Assembly (NCBI GenBank): GCA_038251405.1
Contig: JBBSBH010000009.1
Span: forward strand, 62,001 to 126,000
Source: JADJLQ01 sp038251405
GTDB taxonomy: Bacteria; Bacteroidota; Bacteroidia; Chitinophagales; Saprospiraceae
Direction of reading: 5' to 3'
Length of the DNA stretch: 64,000 nucleotides
Each line of letters begins with the position of its first letter. Position 1 is the stretch's first letter. Shown one piece after another: positions 37,686-46,391 of the stretch. A program made the translations under genes and the position numbers. The notes under the pieces were generated by a model that saw only the letters and a list, made by a program, of their open reading frames with translations, was not told the DNA's origin and did not search any database.

Positions 37686-39188
37686 ATGAATAGAATAATA
37701 ATAGTACTGCTGTCTTTTTTAACAGGCCTTACGGCAATTGCCAAACCTCGTCCCAATGTCATCATCATTTATGCTGATGATCTCGGTTATGGTGACTTGA
37801 GTTGTTACGGCTCTACCAAATTGCTGACTCCTAACCTGGATAGGTTTGCAGCAAATGGGCTTCGATTCACCCATGCTCATACTACCTCTGCTACGTGCAC
37901 TCCTTCTAGATATGGTTTGATGACTGGTCAATATCCGTGGAGAAAACAGGGAACAGGAGTCCTACCAGGTGATGCTGCATTAATAGTACCTACTGATAAA
38001 ATTACCTTGCCCAAGGTATTTCAGAAAGCAGGTTATAAAACCGGAATTGTAGGTAAATGGCATCTGGGCCTGGGTGATGAAATTGAAAAAGACTGGAATG
38101 GGGAGATTGTGCCCGGACCGAATGAAGTGGGGTTTGATTATTCATTTATTTTTCCTGCTACAGCTGATCGGGTTCCTACCGTATTTATAGAAAACCATAA
38201 AGTAATTGGCCTGGATGAAAATGATAAAATAGAAGTGGATTACAAAAATAAAATTGGGACTGAGCCCTCTGGCCAGGAAGATGAAGACTTGTTAAAAATG
38301 CCTTCTTCTATTCATCATGGCCATGAAAATACTATCATCAATGGTGTAGGAAGAATAGGGTATATGAAAGGTGGAAAAATGGCTAGGTGGACGGATGAAG
38401 AAGTTTCACTAAGTTTTCTTACCAAGGCAAAAGCCTTTATAGATGAAAATAAATCAAAGCCCTTTTTTCTCTATTTTTCGCTGACGGAGCCTCATGTACC
38501 GCGGGTACCGGCTACTATTTTTAAGGGCAAAAGCGGTTTGGGTTATCGGGGCGATGTCATATTACAATTGGACTGGACAGTAGGTGAGATCATGAAAGAA
38601 TTGGAGTATTTAAAACTTGATAAAAACACGTTGGTGATTTTTACCAGTGACAATGGGCCCGTGCTGGATGATGGATATCGGGACGGAGCTGTTACTAAGC
38701 AAAATGGTCATACCCCTGCCGGAGTGCTTCGGGGTGGTAAGTACAGCATTTTCGAAGCTGGTACCAGAGTGCCCATGATAGTGCGATGGCCGGGTAAAAT
38801 AAAGGGTGGTACATCGAGTGCTGTGATAAGCCAGATCGATTTTCTCGCTTCTTTTGCAAATAATTTTGGAATACCCGTTGTAAACAATGAAGCAGGTGAT
38901 AGTGAAAATCATTGGGATGCTATAATAGGAAAAACTCAAAAAGGCCGAACCTTTTTAATAGAACATGCTGGTACATTAGCTATAGTGAAAGATGAAATGA
39001 AATATATAAGTCCTTCCAATGGTCAGGCCTATTACGAGCTCACCAATACTGAATCAGGTCTTTCTCCACAAGATCAACTCTATAATCTCCGGAATGATAT
39101 TGGTGAAAAGAATAATATTGCTACAAACTTTCCTGGTAAAGTCGCAGAATTAAAATTATTATTGGAAAAGGTGAAGGCTGGTAAATGA
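37686..39188 (+). CDS. exported type I sulfatase (arylsulfatase family)
   Basis: 500 residues with a signal peptide (about 1-19). The metal-binding Asp pair (YADDLGYGDLSCYG) is at 31-32 and the formylglycine motif CTPSR begins at Cys71, which must be converted to formylglycine for activity. KWHLGLG and FTSDNGP carry further active-site residues. No sulfatase-maturating enzyme is in the window. With the nearby peptidase, it suggests breakdown of sulfated glycans or glycoproteins. The specific substrate cannot be told. Confidence 0.93.
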   Translation: MNRIIIVLLSFLTGLTAIAKPRPNVIIIYADDLGYGDLSCYGSTKLLTPNLDRFAANGLRFTHAHTTSATCTPSRYGLMTGQYPWRKQGTGVLPGDAALIVPTDKITLPKVFQKAGYKTGIVGKWHLGLGDEIEKDWNGEIVPGPNEVGFDYSFIFPATADRVPTVFIENHKVIGLDENDKIEVDYKNKIGTEPSGQEDEDLLKMPSSIHHGHENTIINGVGRIGYMKGGKMARWTDEEVSLSFLTKAKAFIDENKSKPFFLYFSLTEPHVPRVPATIFKGKSGLGYRGDVILQLDWTVGEIMKELEYLKLDKNTLVIFTSDNGPVLDDGYRDGAVTKQNGHTPAGVLRGGKYSIFEAGTRVPMIVRWPGKIKGGTSSAVISQIDFLASFANNFGIPVVNNEAGDSENHWDAIIGKTQKGRTFLIEHAGTLAIVKDEMKYISPSNGQAYYELTNTESGLSPQDQLYNLRNDIGEKNNIATNFPGKVAELKLLLEKVKAGK

Positions 39189-39201
39189 TTTCAGGATTTA
39201 T

Positions 39202-39564
39202 TTAACTCAACCTAAACTCCGGATTATAAATCAACCCAATCAAATTACCCCAAGGGTCTTTTACACTAGCGACCATGATCTCTCCACCCACATTTTGTGG
39301 CTCTTCATAGGCAACTGCTCCTGATGCTATAAAATGATTATAAATTGAGAAAATATCATCCACACCCCAGTAGGTGATTACATTGTTTCCCACATGCGAT
39401 TCATCAGGTACAAGACCCAGTTCAAAGCCACCTATATTATATCCAATATAAAATGGTTCATCAAAATAGGGCTTCGTATCAAAAGCTTTGGAGTACCATT
39501 CTTTCGCGGATGAAAGGTCTGGGGTCTTGTAAATCACTGTGCGCAGTCCTAGTACTTTATTCAT
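39202..39564 (-). CDS. VOC-family (glyoxalase-like) protein
   Basis: 120 residues with the paired beta-alpha-beta-beta-beta pattern of VOC proteins: LRTVIYKTPDLSSAKEWYSKAF (in parts), then a C-terminal half ending VASVKDPWGNLIGLIYNP. It is probably cytoplasmic, with no signal peptide. Glyoxalases, dioxygenases and resistance proteins share this fold, so function stays open. It converges with the sulfatase gene 13 bp away. Confidence 0.88.
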   Translation of the reverse strand: MNKVLGLRTVIYKTPDLSSAKEWYSKAFDTKPYFDEPFYIGYNIGGFELGLVPDESHVGNNVITYWGVDDIFSIYNHFIASGAVAYEEPQNVGGEIMVASVKDPWGNLIGLIYNPEFRLS

Positions 39565-39640
39565 GATGAAGGAAATTTTTTACAAAGGTACCAGGTGCTA
39601 CCAATTATTTTGAGTCGTTTGTGGCCTGGTGATGTACATT

Positions 39641-39672
39641 ATTGTTTTTCACCTAGATTTTATCTAACTTCA
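39641..39672 (+). promoter_or_regulatory. possible promoter of the right-hand PSD1 cassette
   Basis: ATTG at 39641-39644, 20 bases, then TAACTTCA at 39665-39672. The -7 box deviates from TAnnTTTG, so this is tentative. If correct, the start site near 39680 favours the ATG at 39694. Confidence 0.3.
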
Positions 39673-39693
39673 ATTTCAAATATGGCGAATTCA

Positions 39694-42387
39694 ATGCTGA
39701 AATATTTTAAGCCTCTTACTATTTCATTCATTTCTATATCTATTATTGCAGTAGTAGCATTTAATTATTTAGGAACTAAAAGCAAAAGCGATTACAACAC
39801 CCAGGTAAAACCTATTATCAATAGAAAGTGCATTGCTTGTCATGGTGGGGTAAAAAAACAAGGCGGATTTTCTTTTCTTTTTGAAGATGAAGCAAAAGCA
39901 AAACTCAAGTCTGGTAAATATGCCATCGTACCGTTTAAGCCAAATGAAAGCGAATTGATCGCTCGCATCAATAGTAAAGATGATGAAGAGCGGATGCCCC
40001 ACAATCACAATCCATTATCAAAAGATGAAATTTCTGTATTTACTCAGTGGATAAAGCAAGGTGCACCATGGGGAATTCATTGGGCATACGAAACGGTAAA
40101 GCAACCTGAAATACCAGGTATCCATTCTGATTGGGCGAAGAATAATATTGACAAATATGTACTTCAAAATTTAAAAAAAGAATCTTATACCCCTTCTTCT
40201 TCAGCCAGCGCACCCATTTTGGCCCGACGGGCTGCATTGGACATTATTGGGTTTCAGGCTCCTGATTCTATCACGCTTGATTTTACACAAAATCCTTCTG
40301 ACAAGACTTATGAGGAATTTATCGATAAGCTTTTATCTTCTCCGCATTATGGTGAGAAATGGACCAGTATGTGGCTTGACTTGGCCAGGTATGCTGATAC
40401 GAAGGGTTATGAAAAAGATGCGAATCGGTCGATTTGGAAATACAAAAATTGGTTGATCAATGCATTTAACGATGACATGCCTTACGATCAGTTTTTGAAA
40501 GAACAAATAGCCGGAGATTTAATTCCCAATGCGACTGACGAAGAATTACTAGCTACAGCCTTTAACAGAAACACCATGACAAATGATGAGGGCGGTACGG
40601 ATAATGAAGAATTCAGAACAGCAGCCGTAATCGATCGGGTGAATACTACCTGGCAGACCCTCATGGGAACTACATTCGCTTGTGTCCAATGCCATAGCCA
40701 CCCCTATGACCCATTTAAGCATGAAGACTACTATAAATTCATGGCTTACTTTAATAATACCCGCGATGCAGATACCGAAGAAGAGTATCCCTGGCTAAGA
40801 CATTTTAAACCAGAACAAAAAAGATCACTTGATTCATTGACCGAATGGCTATCCAATAAGATCAGTGCTGAAGAAGTAAAATCCGTAGAGACCTTTATCA
40901 AAACACTTGGTCCATCTTTTTATTCCATGGAATGCGATCAGTACGTAAATAGCTCATTGATAGATACCAAATGGCTTAGTCTAAGAGAGAACGGCAGTGT
41001 AAGAATGCCACAGGTTCCTTTAGATAATAATGATCAACTTGTACTTACCTATCAACCCTATGTAAAATCAGGATATGTGCAGTTTAGGTTAGGTGAACTA
41101 AATGGCCCCATCATTGCTGAAATAAAATGGAATAAACCTATGAAGGGGTGGAATAAAATCGCTATCCCGCTTAAAACTATCCTCGGCAGACAAGATGTTT
41201 ACATCACGTTGGTAAATGGAGATATTGTAAATAAAGATGCTCCCGCTGTCCTATTTAATTGGTTTCATTTCACAAAAAAATTCCCAGGCACAGGTGATAA
41301 AGAATACCTGTTTTATGAAAAAAAATATTGGGATCTTTTAAATGCGGAAACCGTCTATACTCCAATCCTCATGGAAAATCCAAAACCATATTCAAGAACA
41401 ACACAGGTCTTTGAACGTGGAAACTGGCTGGTAAAATCAGATACTGTATCTCCGGGTTTGCCTGAAATTTTCAATCATGGATCTATTAAAAATCCTAAAT
41501 CCAGGATGGATCTGGCAGAATGGATGACAGCAGCAGATAATCCACTTACAGCAAGAGTAATCGTAAACAGATTCTGGGAACAAATCTGGGGGACGGGCTT
41601 AGTAGAAACATTGGAAGATTTTGGATCTCAAGGTGCAAATCCTAAAAATCAGGAGTTATTAGACTACCTGGCTTATCATTTTATTTATACACATCACTGG
41701 AGCCTAAAAGCTTTGCTGAAGGAAATATTGATGAGTGCAACCTATCGTCAAGACTCTAAAATGACTGCTGAAGCCAGAAAAAAAGATTTGTTCAATGAGC
41801 TCCTTGCAAGAGGACCCAGAGTAAGATTATCAGCAGAGCAAATACGTGATCAGACTTTGGCCGCTTGTGGACTAATAGATTCTATTTATGAAGGCCCACC
41901 TGTAATGCCTTATCAGCCCGAAGGGGTATGGGAGTCACCTTATAACTCCAGAAAGTGGGTAAAAAGTAAAGGCAAAAACCAATATCTAAGATCTTTATAT
42001 ACTTTTTGGAAACGCACAGCAGCATATCCATCCATGACCAATTTTGATGCCACGGGAAGAGAAGTATGTGTTGCAAGAAGAATTCGCACCAATACACCAC
42101 TGCAAGCACTTACTATATTAAATGACTCCGTCTATATTGATCTTGCAAGTCAACTCGTTAAAGCATCAGAGGCATCCAGTCCCGAAGCAACCATTTCAAA
42201 AGCTTACCACCTGGTCACTGGAAAAGATATTGACGACACCAGAATGCAACTGCTAAGAAAACTTTATTACGAATCATACATTCATTTTTTAAGGTCTGAT
42301 CAAATCATTGGAACTACAAAAACCAAAGCCTTGAATTTGGTCGCCAACACGATTCTCAATCTGGATGAAGTAATTACTAAATCATAA
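39694..42387 (+). CDS. PSCyt1-PSCyt2-PSD1 di-haem protein, second copy
   Basis: The frame is open from 39595. ATG 39682 or 39694 gives a membrane signal directly (MLKYFKPLTISFISISIIAV, in parts); from 39694 it is 897 residues. CIACH is at 46-50 (PSCyt1), and CVQCH with SHPYDPFKHEDYY is in PSCyt2. NRFWEQIWGTGLVETLEDFG (in parts) and RRIRTNTPLQALTILND mark PSD1. A region of about 180 residues between PSCyt2 and PSD1 is longer than in the other copy and looks like a beta-rich insert. It heads the plus-strand cassette; its stop overlaps the next ATG (TAATG). Confidence 0.92.
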   Translation: MLKYFKPLTISFISISIIAVVAFNYLGTKSKSDYNTQVKPIINRKCIACHGGVKKQGGFSFLFEDEAKAKLKSGKYAIVPFKPNESELIARINSKDDEERMPHNHNPLSKDEISVFTQWIKQGAPWGIHWAYETVKQPEIPGIHSDWAKNNIDKYVLQNLKKESYTPSSSASAPILARRAALDIIGFQAPDSITLDFTQNPSDKTYEEFIDKLLSSPHYGEKWTSMWLDLARYADTKGYEKDANRSIWKYKNWLINAFNDDMPYDQFLKEQIAGDLIPNATDEELLATAFNRNTMTNDEGGTDNEEFRTAAVIDRVNTTWQTLMGTTFACVQCHSHPYDPFKHEDYYKFMAYFNNTRDADTEEEYPWLRHFKPEQKRSLDSLTEWLSNKISAEEVKSVETFIKTLGPSFYSMECDQYVNSSLIDTKWLSLRENGSVRMPQVPLDNNDQLVLTYQPYVKSGYVQFRLGELNGPIIAEIKWNKPMKGWNKIAIPLKTILGRQDVYITLVNGDIVNKDAPAVLFNWFHFTKKFPGTGDKEYLFYEKKYWDLLNAETVYTPILMENPKPYSRTTQVFERGNWLVKSDTVSPGLPEIFNHGSIKNPKSRMDLAEWMTAADNPLTARVIVNRFWEQIWGTGLVETLEDFGSQGANPKNQELLDYLAYHFIYTHHWSLKALLKEILMSATYRQDSKMTAEARKKDLFNELLARGPRVRLSAEQIRDQTLAACGLIDSIYEGPPVMPYQPEGVWESPYNSRKWVKSKGKNQYLRSLYTFWKRTAAYPSMTNFDATGREVCVARRIRTNTPLQALTILNDSVYIDLASQLVKASEASSPEATISKAYHLVTGKDIDDTRMQLLRKLYYESYIHFLRSDQIIGTTKTKALNLVANTILNLDEVITKS

Positions 42388-43874
42388 TGGAACTGAACGA
42401 AAAATATTTAGCTGAATTGAAAAAAAGCTTCATTCAGGAGCAGACCAGGAGACATTTTATTAAAGGGTCCTTCCTGGGGCTAGGAGGGCTGGCTATGGGG
42501 AGTATATTGGGGAGTTGTAAAAATCCAATATCTGCAAATTATGCAAGTACTCTTAACCCATTTGCCTTAAAGCCACCTCATTTCGTACCCAAGGCAAAGT
42601 CTGTGATTTATCTTCATATGGCTGGTGCACCCTCTCAATTGGAATTGTTTGATTACAAACCTGAACTAATAAAAATGGATGGGCAACTTTGTCCCCCATC
42701 TTATTTGGAAGGAAAAAAGTTTGCCTTTATCAGAGGAGTTCCAAAGATGTTGGGCACTACGGCAAAATTTAAACAGTATGGACAGAGCGGTGCATGGATC
42801 AGTAATTATTTACCTCATCTGCAGACTATAGCTGACGAACTTTGCATCCTAAAATCAGTAACAACAGATCAATTTAATCATGCTCCCGCTCAATTGATGA
42901 TGCACACGGGAGGTGCCAGATTAGGTAGGCCGAGCATGGGATCCTGGGCTACCTATGGATTGGGAACTGAAAATCAGGATTTGCCTGCTTTCGTAGTACT
43001 AACATCGGGAGGAAATAATCCTGACGCCGGAAAAAGTGTCTGGGGTAGTGGCTTCCTGCCTTCCGTATATCAGGGAGTGCAATGCAGGTCAGCAGGTGAT
43101 CCTGTTTTATTCTTACAAGACCCTCCTTCGATTAGCAGAGATTTAAGGAAATCATCCATAGATGCTATCAACCAGATCAATCAATTGGAATATGCCGAGC
43201 AAGGTGACCCTGAGACCTTGAGTAGAATACAACAGTACGAGCTCGCCTATAGAATGCAAATTTCCGTACCTGAAGTAATGGATATAAAATCAGAGCCTCA
43301 GTACATACACGATATGTATGGTACTAATCCCGGAAAAGCAACTTTTGCAAATAATGCATTACTAGCCAGAAAACTAGTGGAGAGCGGAGTTCGGTATGTG
43401 CAGCTATTTGATTGGGGTTGGGATACGCATGGTAATGTCGCAGAGGGTTCTATAGATGTAGGCTTAGTGAATAAATGCAGACAAATAGACAAAAGCATCA
43501 CTGCACTTATTTTAGACCTGAAGCAACGCGGCTTGCTTGACAGTACTTTACTAGTTTGGGGTGGCGAATTTGGCCGTACCCCTATGGCTGAAAATAGAGA
43601 AGGTGTAGCCAATGCTTTTAAAGGCAGAGATCATCATGCTGAAGCATTTACTATGTTTATGGCCGGTGGCGGAATAAAGAAAGGTACCACATACGGTGAA
43701 ACAGATGAGATCGGATATACTGTGACAAAAGGAAGGTTAAATCCGCATGATATTCAGGCAACGATTTTAAATCAACTGGGTTTTGATCATGAAAAATTTA
43801 CCTATGAATTTCAAGGCCGACCTTACAGACTTACCGATGTAGAGGGAAAAGTGATTAATGATATTTTAGCATAG
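42387..43874 (+). CDS. DUF1501 protein, second copy
   Basis: 495 residues. The N-terminal TRRHFIKGSFLGLGGLAMGS is a Tat signal followed by Cys (LGSCK), which could be a Tat lipoprotein lipobox. The DUF1501 landmarks match the first copy: YLHMAGAPSQLELFDY, NHAPAQLMMHTGG, GWDTHGN and WGGEFGRTPM. It overlaps the PSD1 gene by one base and precedes the TIM-barrel gene by one base, so the cassette is one operon. Confidence 0.92.
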   Translation: MELNEKYLAELKKSFIQEQTRRHFIKGSFLGLGGLAMGSILGSCKNPISANYASTLNPFALKPPHFVPKAKSVIYLHMAGAPSQLELFDYKPELIKMDGQLCPPSYLEGKKFAFIRGVPKMLGTTAKFKQYGQSGAWISNYLPHLQTIADELCILKSVTTDQFNHAPAQLMMHTGGARLGRPSMGSWATYGLGTENQDLPAFVVLTSGGNNPDAGKSVWGSGFLPSVYQGVQCRSAGDPVLFLQDPPSISRDLRKSSIDAINQINQLEYAEQGDPETLSRIQQYELAYRMQISVPEVMDIKSEPQYIHDMYGTNPGKATFANNALLARKLVESGVRYVQLFDWGWDTHGNVAEGSIDVGLVNKCRQIDKSITALILDLKQRGLLDSTLLVWGGEFGRTPMAENREGVANAFKGRDHHAEAFTMFMAGGGIKKGTTYGETDEIGYTVTKGRLNPHDIQATILNQLGFDHEKFTYEFQGRPYRLTDVEGKVINDILA

Positions 43875-43875
43875 T

Positions 43876-44799
43876 ATGAATAGAAGAAATTTTTTAAAAA
43901 ATAGCATGGCCACTACTCCGGCTTTAATAGCCAGTCAACATATTTGGATGAATGAGACTAATCCTGTCAATACTAAACTAGGGATAAAAATATTAGCTAC
44001 CAATTGGGGTTTCCAGGGCACTATCGATGAATTTTGTAAAAAAGCAAAAGCCGAAAGCTATGATGGGATTGAACTCTGGTGGTCATCCAAAGTGGAAGAC
44101 CAGAAAGCATTATTCAATGCGTTGCAAAAGCATGACCTTGAGATCGGTTTTCTCACTACTGGAAACTCTTCGGAATTTGAAGAACACCAAATCAGTTTTA
44201 AAAAGAATGTTGAAGCGGCCTCGGATAGTCTTACTCAGAAACCCTTGTACATAAACTGTCATTCAGGAAAAGATTTTTTTACTACTGAGCAAAATGAAAA
44301 ATTGATATCCTATACTATTGATAGATCATTACAAACTGGAATTGAAATTTTACACGAAACACATCGTAGCAGAATGTGTTATTCGGCCCCACTTACCAGG
44401 AAATACCTTGAAAAATTTCCAGAGATGGGCATTACTTTAGACATATCTCATTGGACGAATGTGCATGAATCCATGCTCGATGATCAGAAACATAATGTAG
44501 ATCTCGCTCTCCAGCGCACCAGGCATATTCACGCTCGTATAGGTCACGAAGAAGGTCCCCAGGTAAATGATCCCCGGGCCCCTGAATGGGATTATACCCT
44601 AAACAAGCATCTTAGTTGGTGGGATCAGGCTATATCTTACAGAGAAAAATCTGGTGCAAAACATATGACTTTTCTCACAGAATTTGGGCCACCCAATTAC
44701 CTGCCAGCCTTACCCTTTACCCGGCAACCTGTTGCAGATCAATGGGCCATCAATGTTTATATGTTGCAATTACTCAGAAAGCGTTACAAGACCATTTGA
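43876..44799 (+). CDS. exported sugar phosphate isomerase/epimerase-like protein
   Basis: 307 residues. It starts MNRRNFLKNSMATTPALIASQ, a Tat-like signal. The AP_endonuc_2-type TIM barrel shows ELWWSSK, HETHRSRM, LDISHWT and HARIGHEEG as likely metal-ligand segments. It belongs to the right-hand cassette only, between DUF1501 and the cytochrome gene, whose ATG overlaps its stop (TGATG). It may act on the same sugar-like substrate as the neighbouring redox proteins, which is inference. Confidence 0.85.
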   Translation: MNRRNFLKNSMATTPALIASQHIWMNETNPVNTKLGIKILATNWGFQGTIDEFCKKAKAESYDGIELWWSSKVEDQKALFNALQKHDLEIGFLTTGNSSEFEEHQISFKKNVEAASDSLTQKPLYINCHSGKDFFTTEQNEKLISYTIDRSLQTGIEILHETHRSRMCYSAPLTRKYLEKFPEMGITLDISHWTNVHESMLDDQKHNVDLALQRTRHIHARIGHEEGPQVNDPRAPEWDYTLNKHLSWWDQAISYREKSGAKHMTFLTEFGPPNYLPALPFTRQPVADQWAINVYMLQLLRKRYKTI

Positions 44800-46205
44800 T
44801 GGAAGTCCTTGGAAGGTTGCACCCATTATTGGTTCATTTACCTATTGGTATTATTGGTCTGGCTATTCTTTTCAAGTTATTGTATTACCGTTCAAAGGAT
44901 GAAAAATTCAATAGTGTATTACCCACTATTTTATTGATTGGTTTAGGGTTAAGTGGGTTATCTGTGGTCACTGGTTTTTTACACGCCCGAGGTGGTGAGT
45001 ATGATGAAGACTTGCTATACAACCATAGACTCTATGCTCTTCTATTTACTATAGCTCAGGGGTTATTGTACTTAAATATGACCAGGAAAAAATATGTCGG
45101 ATTAGAAATTCCTGTATGGCTTTTAATGGGATTCGCCTTGTTTCTAACCGGAGATTATGGTGGAAATATTACCCATGGTTATAATTTATTTACTATTGGT
45201 AAAAGTACATATACCAGAAAATCAATAGAAAACATCCATGAAGCCAGTGTATACAGTGATATTATCGCACCCATTTTTTCATCTAAATGTTATTCTTGTC
45301 ATTCCTTTAAAAAACAAAAAGGAAACCTAAGGTTGGATAGTGAAGAAGGAATATTAAAAGGTGGTAAACATGGGGCTGTCTTATCAAATGATACTATTGC
45401 AGAAAGTAAACTAATACATCGAATTCTACTCGATGAGGAAGAGGAAAAGCATATGCCTCCACAGGGAAAATCCCCGCTATCTGTTCGTGAAATTAAAACC
45501 TTACAGTGGTGGATAAAAAATGGTGCTGATTTTGATAAAAAAGTAAAGGACTATACTGATAATAAAATGATCGTTGAATTTTACGGTAATAAAAATACAC
45601 CGAAACCCAATGAATTGGTACCCGATATACAAGTACCTGCCCCTGATGAAGCGAGTATCGGAGCATTACAAAAATCAGGGATAGCGGCTGGCCGGATAGC
45701 TCAAAATTCTAATTTTGTATCCATCAATTTAAATGGTAAAAATCTTACAAATGATCAAGTAGTTAATCTTAGTAAACTCAGTAAAAACATTATCTGGCTT
45801 AATGCCACTCAAAGCCCATTAACTGCCGATTTGTTAAATGTCATTAGTACATGTGACCATTTGACCTCATTAGATCTTAGTCATACCAATCTGAATGACA
45901 CTTTAATAGGTCAGCTAAACACTTTTAGAAACCTTAAGAATCTCAATTTGGCTTCAACCCATGTTTCAACTGCTGGACTAAATAAACTGGCTGGGCTTAA
46001 GTCTTTATTAAATGTCTACCTCTTCGAAACCCATATGAGTTCACTTGATTTTGTAACCATATCAAAATTGTTTCAAGGTGCCAGGATAGATACCGGTAGT
46101 TATTATGTGCCTATTTTATTCGGTGATACTACCAAAATGACCAGGGAGGAGTGGGATAAAGAAGCGAAAGCGGAACCTGGGGAGCTTGTTACAAAGCCCC
46201 GGTAA
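44799..46205 (+). CDS. DUF2231/c-type cytochrome/leucine-rich membrane protein, second copy
   Basis: The frame is open from 44616, but the ATG at 44799 overlaps the previous stop and begins exactly at the DUF2231 sequence (MEVLGRLHPLLVHLPIGIIG), giving 468 residues. About five helices reach to residue 145. A PSCyt1-like domain follows with CYSCH and the HMPPQGK Met ligand, then leucine-rich segments (LTSLDLSHTNLNDTLIGQL, in parts). Compared with the left-hand copy it lacks the chitobiase-like and discoidin-like domains. Confidence 0.87.
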   Translation: MEVLGRLHPLLVHLPIGIIGLAILFKLLYYRSKDEKFNSVLPTILLIGLGLSGLSVVTGFLHARGGEYDEDLLYNHRLYALLFTIAQGLLYLNMTRKKYVGLEIPVWLLMGFALFLTGDYGGNITHGYNLFTIGKSTYTRKSIENIHEASVYSDIIAPIFSSKCYSCHSFKKQKGNLRLDSEEGILKGGKHGAVLSNDTIAESKLIHRILLDEEEEKHMPPQGKSPLSVREIKTLQWWIKNGADFDKKVKDYTDNKMIVEFYGNKNTPKPNELVPDIQVPAPDEASIGALQKSGIAAGRIAQNSNFVSINLNGKNLTNDQVVNLSKLSKNIIWLNATQSPLTADLLNVISTCDHLTSLDLSHTNLNDTLIGQLNTFRNLKNLNLASTHVSTAGLNKLAGLKSLLNVYLFETHMSSLDFVTISKLFQGARIDTGSYYVPILFGDTTKMTREEWDKEAKAEPGELVTKPR

Positions 46206-46339
46206 ACTTAGAAATGAGAGACAAAAATTTGAACAAGATTTTAAAAGTTCAAGTATTTAAAAGTATTACCATCTGATTTTGAAAAATTGCAGCCTAAAGA
46301 ATTCAAAGATTTTTTCCAATCACCTCGTCCAGCAATAAT

Positions 46340-46364
46340 AACTACCCCCAGGGGTGCTTTTTTT
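46340..46364 (+). terminator. possible terminator after the right-hand cassette
   Basis: ACCC at 46344-46347 can pair with GGGT at 46351-46354 across a 4-base loop, followed by GC and a run of seven T at 46358-46364. The short stem makes it tentative. It lies about 140 bp after the cassette and 28 bp before the next ATG. Confidence 0.35.
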
Positions 46365-46391
46365 AGTTTATTTCTTCCTTATTATTACAAG

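Noticed and set aside
30270..46205. A polysaccharide utilisation locus of SusC/SusD type
   Set aside because: No TonB-dependent receptor or SusD-like gene is present; the sulfatase and peptidase are surrounded by PSCyt/DUF1501 cassettes instead.
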